Of a stretch of 64,000 nucleotides of DNA, positions 59,659 to 64,000 are shown in pieces (the first letter of the stretch is position 1; the number at the start of each line of letters is the position of its first letter). The notes beneath the pieces are model-generated. The model did not search any database. It saw nothing but the letters and a program-made list of their open reading frames with translations, and had not been told where the DNA came from. The position numbers were made by a program, and so were the translations under genes. The stretch is from Oceanococcus sp051252075 (lineage in GTDB: Bacteria; Pseudomonadota; Gammaproteobacteria; Nevskiales; Oceanococcaceae). The stretch spans positions 1 to 64,000 of the forward strand of contig JBPOFU010000004.1 in assembly GCA_051252075.1 (NCBI GenBank), in the 5' to 3' direction.

Positions 59659-62600
59659 ATAAAAAAATGATGAGACATCTTTCAAAACTGGCGCTGGCAG
59701 CGTGCACAGCGCTCACCGTGTTCTTGCCTTTCCAGGCCGCTTCTGAAGACATAGAAATCTTCTCTGCGGATGACTCCAGCTTGGTCAGCAAACCCAATGT
59801 GCTGATTGTTATTGATAACAGCGCCAACTGGTCTCGACAATCGCAAAAATGGCCGGGTGGACTGACTCAGGGCCAATCGGAAGCGCGTGCGATCAAGAAA
59901 GTCATAGAATCGCTGGATGATGATTCTATCAATGTCGGCCTGCTGGAATACTCCACAGCGGGTAACGCAAATACCAATGAAGGTGGTTATATTCGGTATC
60001 ACATTCGTCCACTCAATGCGAATAATAAAGTGGCCTTTTCCGGCGAGCTGGACACCATTTTTAACAACATCAATGACCCGATAGAAAAACGTTCCAGCGG
60101 CAATGCATTCGGCACTCTATTTTGGGATATTTATAACTACCTCGGTGGGTTTAACCAATCGCAAACCGGCTCGGGTACGCCCGCCAGTCGTGCCGATTCG
60201 GCCGCGTATTCCAGCCAGTATTCCCAGTTTCGCTCACCATTGACGGCGGTTGATTTCTGCCGCAGAACCATCGTTATTTTTATCGGAAATAATGTACAAA
60301 GTGGACCATCCAAAGATGGCGCTGGCCCTATCGACGCGCTGGCAAATTTGGGTGGGGATACCACAGATATTCCGTTTGCTGAATATCAGGTAACTGAGCA
60401 GCCTATCGAGGTTTCTCGTGGTTATAGCAATGCGTGTTATCTCAGTGCCGCAGCATGTACGAGTGCGGAGGACAATGCGGAATGTGGTGAGCAAGGCTTT
60501 GATTCTTGCTATTGCAGCGGTGATGCGCCTAGCGCGTGTTTGCAATCCAAATACACGGTGGTAGGAACAAAGTCAGTTGTCACTGACGTTTCACAGTCCA
60601 CTGAAGTGAGTGCTAGCCGAATTTATACAGGGGAAAGCACGCAATCCTGCATCTTGTCCAATAAAGTGCCTGCGTATTCGTGTCCGGCGGACACGGTCAC
60701 GTTCGAGGCGGATTCACCAAATCCGGGGCAAACTACGCGAGTAACCGAGAGTTGGTCACAGTGTCAGTATGAATTTACTGACAGTTCGGGCTGCAAAGGC
60801 CAGAAGGGTAATTACGAACCTAGAGGGTTTCGTACTATTACGCGTTTGGTTACAGAAGAAACTTCAACATCCGATACCTTGGGACTAACGTCCTCGTGCT
60901 CGTTTGGCGCGGCGTCTTGCAACGTTGCCGATTATGTTGAATGTACTGACAGCACTTACTCATCTTGTGTGTGTACGACGCCCAGCACTACCGACGGATG
61001 CGCAGCAAGTACACGCAATTCCTACGAAATTGTAGGAAAAGCGACATCCAGTGTGGCTGAGCCGACTGGAACATTTTCAGCGCCTACGGGAGGGCCTTGG
61101 GTTGCTGATGAATGGGCCCGTTTCCTACGCCAGCAGGGTGTCCCGCTACCGGGCTCCAATGGCGCATCCTTTTCTCAAGTGTCGACATACTCAATTGACG
61201 TATTCAACGCCCAACAGAATGCAGATTTCTCAGGGTTATTGTTTAACATTGCTCGTGCCGGTGGCGGGAAGTACTACCAAGCAACCAATGAAGACGAAAT
61301 TGTTAATGCGCTAAGCGAAATTTTTGACGAAATCCAAGCAGTCAATTCGGCATTTTCGTCCGCGAGCTTGCCGGTTAACGCGACCAACCGCTCACAAAGT
61401 GAAAACCAAGTCTACATTGGGGTTTTTAAACCCAATCGTGAGAAAAAGCCGCGCTGGTTTGGCAATCTCAAGCGTTATCAATTGGTTGTTGATAACGCTT
61501 TATCAGTAGAGTTAGGCGATAGCCTTGGGCAATCCGCGGTTAATAACCAAACCGGCTTTATTAGCGATTGTGCGGTGAGCTATTGGACAACGGATTCAGG
61601 CAATTATTGGCGTGATGTCATTGCTGATGATCCACCAGCCATCAGTGGCTGTGCAGCAGCCGCTAACAAGAACTCCGATTTGCCGGATGGCCCCTTTGTG
61701 GAGAAAGGAGCAGTCGCGCAACGATTGCGAGAAGGGAATAGCTCCCTTGCGAGTCCGGATGCGAATGGCGATTATGCCGTGAGTAGAAATATATATACGT
61801 CCTCAGGCAATTCGCTGGTCGCATTGAGTAGCTCGTCATTGGTTGAGCCGGTGAAATCGTATGCTCAGGGTGCGGATACTGGCGCATTGCCACAGGATGA
61901 AGACAGCGATTCCAGAACCAACGAAACGAGAGCATCAATACACGGTGACGTCATTCATTCGCGACCACAGCCAATTAACTTTGGAGGAACGGCAGGTGTT
62001 GTGGTCTATTATGGGAGTAATGATGGGGCCTACCGCGCCGTACGGGGGAGTACTGGCGAAGAAATTTGGTCTTTTATCGCACCGGAGCACCTCAGTCGCT
62101 TGTCGCGTTTACAAGCGAATACACCAGCGGTCAATTTGTCAGGTGGGATCAATGGAAAACCGTATTTCTTTGATGGATCCACTGGGGTATTTCAAAACGA
62201 ATCAAGTTCTGAAGTCATTATTTACCCCAGTCAGCGCCGCGGCGGGCGAAAGGTATATGCCTTTGACGTCGCAACACCGTTGTCTGCACCCACTTTGCTG
62301 TGGAGTCGCGGCTGCCCGAATCTCGGCAACGATGCTGGTTGTGATGCTGGGTTTAACGACATAGGCCAGACTTGGTCGCGACCACTGCCCGCGTTTATTG
62401 AAGGGTTTTCGGATTCGAGCCCAGTACTGATATTCGCCGGGGGGGCGGATGCCTGTGAAGATGAAGATTCAGCAGCCCCCAGTTGCTCGAATCCAAAGGG
62501 TGCCGGTGTCTATGTGTTGAATGCCAAAACTGGCGCGTTAATCAAATATTTTGATTTTAGTAGTATTGATGCATCCGAACGTAGTGCGGTCGCGGATGTT

Positions 62601-63458
62601 GCTTTGGCCGATCCCAGTGGAGATGGCAAAGTAGATTTCGCGTATGCGGTGACGGCGGGCGGCAGTATTTATCGTTTGGATTTTAGCGATGCGAACAATG
62701 AGTATCTGAAACTTGATCCTGCAGATTGGGTTGCCACCAAAGTAGCTTATACAAGTGGTGCGGGGCGAAAATTCTTGTACCCACCATCCATTGTGATATC
62801 AGGTGACGAATACTATATTGCGATTGGCTCAGGTGATCGAGAGCACCCGCTTTCTAGTCATTACACGGCTTCCGTGACGAATCGCTTCTATGTTTTTCGA
62901 GATGATTTAACGGATATCGATTCAACGACGGCACTCAATCTTGACGACACCTCATTGATGGCAAATTACACTGCGGACCCAGGTTGCGATCCGGATAGCC
63001 GAATCCTACCCAGCTCTACGCGTAAAGGCTGGTTTATCGATTTGACGGCTTATGGCCCAGGCGAACAAGTGGTAACCACGCCGGTTATCGCTGGGGGGCA
63101 AGTTTTCTTTTCAACGAACCGTCCCACGCCACCTTCAGATGTTGCCTGTACGAGTAATCTGGGGCAGGCGCGGGGCTATATCTTGAGCCTACTCAATGGC
63201 AGTGGCGCGGTCGGTGTTGAAGGCTTTTGTGGCGGTGATCGTTCCGATGAGTTCACCGGAGGTGGGTTACCTCCATCGCCTGTGGTTGCAACAGTACCGA
63301 TCGAAGTTGATGGTGAAATCATTGTCAAAACGGTGGTTATTGGTGCTGCTGATAAAGACGGCGGGCCAAGTTCCATCATTGGGGCACAAGAGGTCATACC
63401 CGCAATTAATTCAGCAAGGCGACCAGTATCTTGGCGTCGAAATACTGATACCGATTGA
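59652..63458 (+). CDS. pilY1: Type IV pilus tip adhesin/assembly protein PilY1
   Basis: 1268 residues from ATG 59652. Signal peptide 'ALAACTALTVFLPFQAASED'. The vWA-like region starts with 'NVLIVIDNSANWSRQS': the MIDAS core reads D55-N-S57-A-N59, where the canonical D-x-S-x-S has lost its last Ser. It is interrupted by two homologous Cys-rich segments (~260-310 and ~415-465). The C-terminal half is the PilY1 beta-propeller ('VYYGSNDGAYRAVRGSTGEE', 'PQRRGGRKVYAFDV') with calcium loop 'ADPSGDGKVDFAYAV' (~989-997). It needs the minor pilins for export to the pilus tip and usually senses surface contact. The ATG overlaps the pilX stop. Confidence 0.93.
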   Translation: MVNKKMMRHLSKLALAACTALTVFLPFQAASEDIEIFSADDSSLVSKPNVLIVIDNSANWSRQSQKWPGGLTQGQSEARAIKKVIESLDDDSINVGLLEYSTAGNANTNEGGYIRYHIRPLNANNKVAFSGELDTIFNNINDPIEKRSSGNAFGTLFWDIYNYLGGFNQSQTGSGTPASRADSAAYSSQYSQFRSPLTAVDFCRRTIVIFIGNNVQSGPSKDGAGPIDALANLGGDTTDIPFAEYQVTEQPIEVSRGYSNACYLSAAACTSAEDNAECGEQGFDSCYCSGDAPSACLQSKYTVVGTKSVVTDVSQSTEVSASRIYTGESTQSCILSNKVPAYSCPADTVTFEADSPNPGQTTRVTESWSQCQYEFTDSSGCKGQKGNYEPRGFRTITRLVTEETSTSDTLGLTSSCSFGAASCNVADYVECTDSTYSSCVCTTPSTTDGCAASTRNSYEIVGKATSSVAEPTGTFSAPTGGPWVADEWARFLRQQGVPLPGSNGASFSQVSTYSIDVFNAQQNADFSGLLFNIARAGGGKYYQATNEDEIVNALSEIFDEIQAVNSAFSSASLPVNATNRSQSENQVYIGVFKPNREKKPRWFGNLKRYQLVVDNALSVELGDSLGQSAVNNQTGFISDCAVSYWTTDSGNYWRDVIADDPPAISGCAAAANKNSDLPDGPFVEKGAVAQRLREGNSSLASPDANGDYAVSRNIYTSSGNSLVALSSSSLVEPVKSYAQGADTGALPQDEDSDSRTNETRASIHGDVIHSRPQPINFGGTAGVVVYYGSNDGAYRAVRGSTGEEIWSFIAPEHLSRLSRLQANTPAVNLSGGINGKPYFFDGSTGVFQNESSSEVIIYPSQRRGGRKVYAFDVATPLSAPTLLWSRGCPNLGNDAGCDAGFNDIGQTWSRPLPAFIEGFSDSSPVLIFAGGADACEDEDSAAPSCSNPKGAGVYVLNAKTGALIKYFDFSSIDASERSAVADVALADPSGDGKVDFAYAVTAGGSIYRLDFSDANNEYLKLDPADWVATKVAYTSGAGRKFLYPPSIVISGDEYYIAIGSGDREHPLSSHYTASVTNRFYVFRDDLTDIDSTTALNLDDTSLMANYTADPGCDPDSRILPSSTRKGWFIDLTAYGPGEQVVTTPVIAGGQVFFSTNRPTPPSDVACTSNLGQARGYILSLLNGSGAVGVEGFCGGDRSDEFTGGGLPPSPVVATVPIEVDGEIIVKTVVIGAADKDGGPSSIIGAQEVIPAINSARRPVSWRRNTDTD

Positions 63459-63559
63459 TTGTTAGGGTGCTGAATTGCCACAATGAGTGCACTCACGGGC
63501 TTGGCTAGTGGGAACACAGTTGTTTTCATAAGCGTGTGGGGGCGCGTTGGCGGCAATTT

Positions 63560-64000
63560 ATGAACGGCGCAAACTTGCAATCGGAGAACGATGAATCACG
63601 TCTGTCAGCGGCGGTAAAACGAATGCTGACCAGCGTTTTGCGGGCGCTTGCACGGATTGTTCTGCGCCAGAATGTGGGTTATCCCACATTTGAGCGCATC
63701 GCCAAGCAGGCATTTATAGATGTCACGCGTAACGAATACGGACTACGCGGTCGGGCTGCAAACAAATCGCGCATAGCGCTGGTGACGGGCATCAACCGTC
63801 GCGATGTGGCACGCTGTCTAGTCGCCGACGCCAACTTACCGCAGGACCCGCTGTTTAATCCGGTCTTTCGAGTGGTCTCGCGTTGGATACGTGAACCCGC
63901 ATATCGAGATGAGTTTCATCAGCCCTTGGTATTGGACATAGCCGGAAAAGCACCTTCGGTAGAGGCGCTGCAGGAGTTTGATTGCCCTGATACGCCTCTC
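63560..64000 (+). CDS. DUF6502 family protein, 3' end outside window
   Basis: 147 codons visible from ATG 63560, open to the window edge. 'LRALARIVLRQNVGYPTFER' followed by 'AKQAFIDVTRNEYG' and 'KSRIALVTGINRRDVARCLV' is the N-terminus of DUF6502-type proteins, which look like winged-helix DNA-binding proteins with a helix-turn-helix around residues 25-85. Function unknown. It lies 101 bases after pilY1 with no clear terminator between. Confidence 0.7.
   Translation, partial: MNGANLQSENDESRLSAAVKRMLTSVLRALARIVLRQNVGYPTFERIAKQAFIDVTRNEYGLRGRAANKSRIALVTGINRRDVARCLVADANLPQDPLFNPVFRVVSRWIREPAYRDEFHQPLVLDIAGKAPSVEALQEFDCPDTPL

Overview
The window looks like about 64 kb of a gammaproteobacterial chromosome of medium GC. 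The evidence is the combination of rdgC, slyX, yceH, ampD, a yheT-type hydrolase, a type IVa minor-pilin operon with pilY1, lipobox lipoproteins, and an rpoN-hpf-ptsN-rapZ-PTS cluster. I cannot name the genus. hprK inside the nitrogen-PTS cluster is absent from the enteric bacteria and is found in only part of the class. No rRNA, tRNA or CRISPR array was seen.

Region 1 (1-21.4 kb) is a surface polysaccharide locus in two blocks. The plus-strand block (1-14.26 kb) encodes a sulfotransferase cut by the window edge, six glycosyltransferases and glycosyl-phosphate-type enzymes, a CDP-glycerol module (TagF/TagB-like glycerophosphotransferase plus TagD), a CDP-alcohol phosphatidyltransferase, an O-antigen polymerase/ligase-like protein, an LtaS-like sulfatase-fold protein, an acyltransferase and a WcaJ-type initiating transferase. 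The minus-strand block (14.2-21.35 kb) encodes a second O-antigen-ligase-like protein, a small TPR-like protein, a Wzc-type tyrosine kinase, a Wza-type export lipoprotein, an outer-membrane beta-barrel and a FecR-domain protein. Together they suggest a Wzy-type exopolysaccharide or capsule. They also suggest it is decorated with glycerol phosphate, sulfate and acyl groups, a teichoic-acid-like chemistry in a Gram-negative. No Wzx flippase is visible in the window.

Region 2 (21.5-39.9 kb) is mostly housekeeping. It holds a secreted metallophosphatase and a lipoprotein, a long-chain acyl-CoA ligase, and the complete regulatory PTS cluster on the minus strand (rpoN, hpf, ptsN, a short hprK, rapZ, an EIIA-Man, HPr, EI). 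It continues with trmL, an M16 protease lipoprotein, a rhodanese lipoprotein, and a tightly overlapping plus-strand run (DUF4105 protein, phosphopantetheinyl transferase, ampD, yheT-like).

Region 3 (39.9-44.1 kb) is an accessory island. A decayed IS110-type transposase with a structured leader is followed by an arylsulfotransferase-like protein, a tiny membrane protein, an Oxa1/DUF106-like membrane protein and a PAPS-type sulfotransferase. This four-gene group has no obvious textbook function.

Region 4 (44.2-55.4 kb) returns to conserved genes: a helical protein with rdgC, an ECF sigma factor convergent with a Ser/Thr kinase-TPR protein, yceH, slyX, a parvulin, fabH, a GST, a crotonase and a metallo-beta-lactamase-fold hydrolase.

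Region 5 (55.5-64 kb) is a minor-pilin operon. It starts from a sigma-70-like promoter whose -10 element sits exactly between the arms of a perfect inverted repeat. A DUF4382 lipoprotein comes first, followed by pilE-like, fimT/U, pilV, pilW, pilX and pilY1 genes. PilY1 carries a duplicated cysteine-rich insertion in its von Willebrand region. A DUF6502 gene runs off the right edge.
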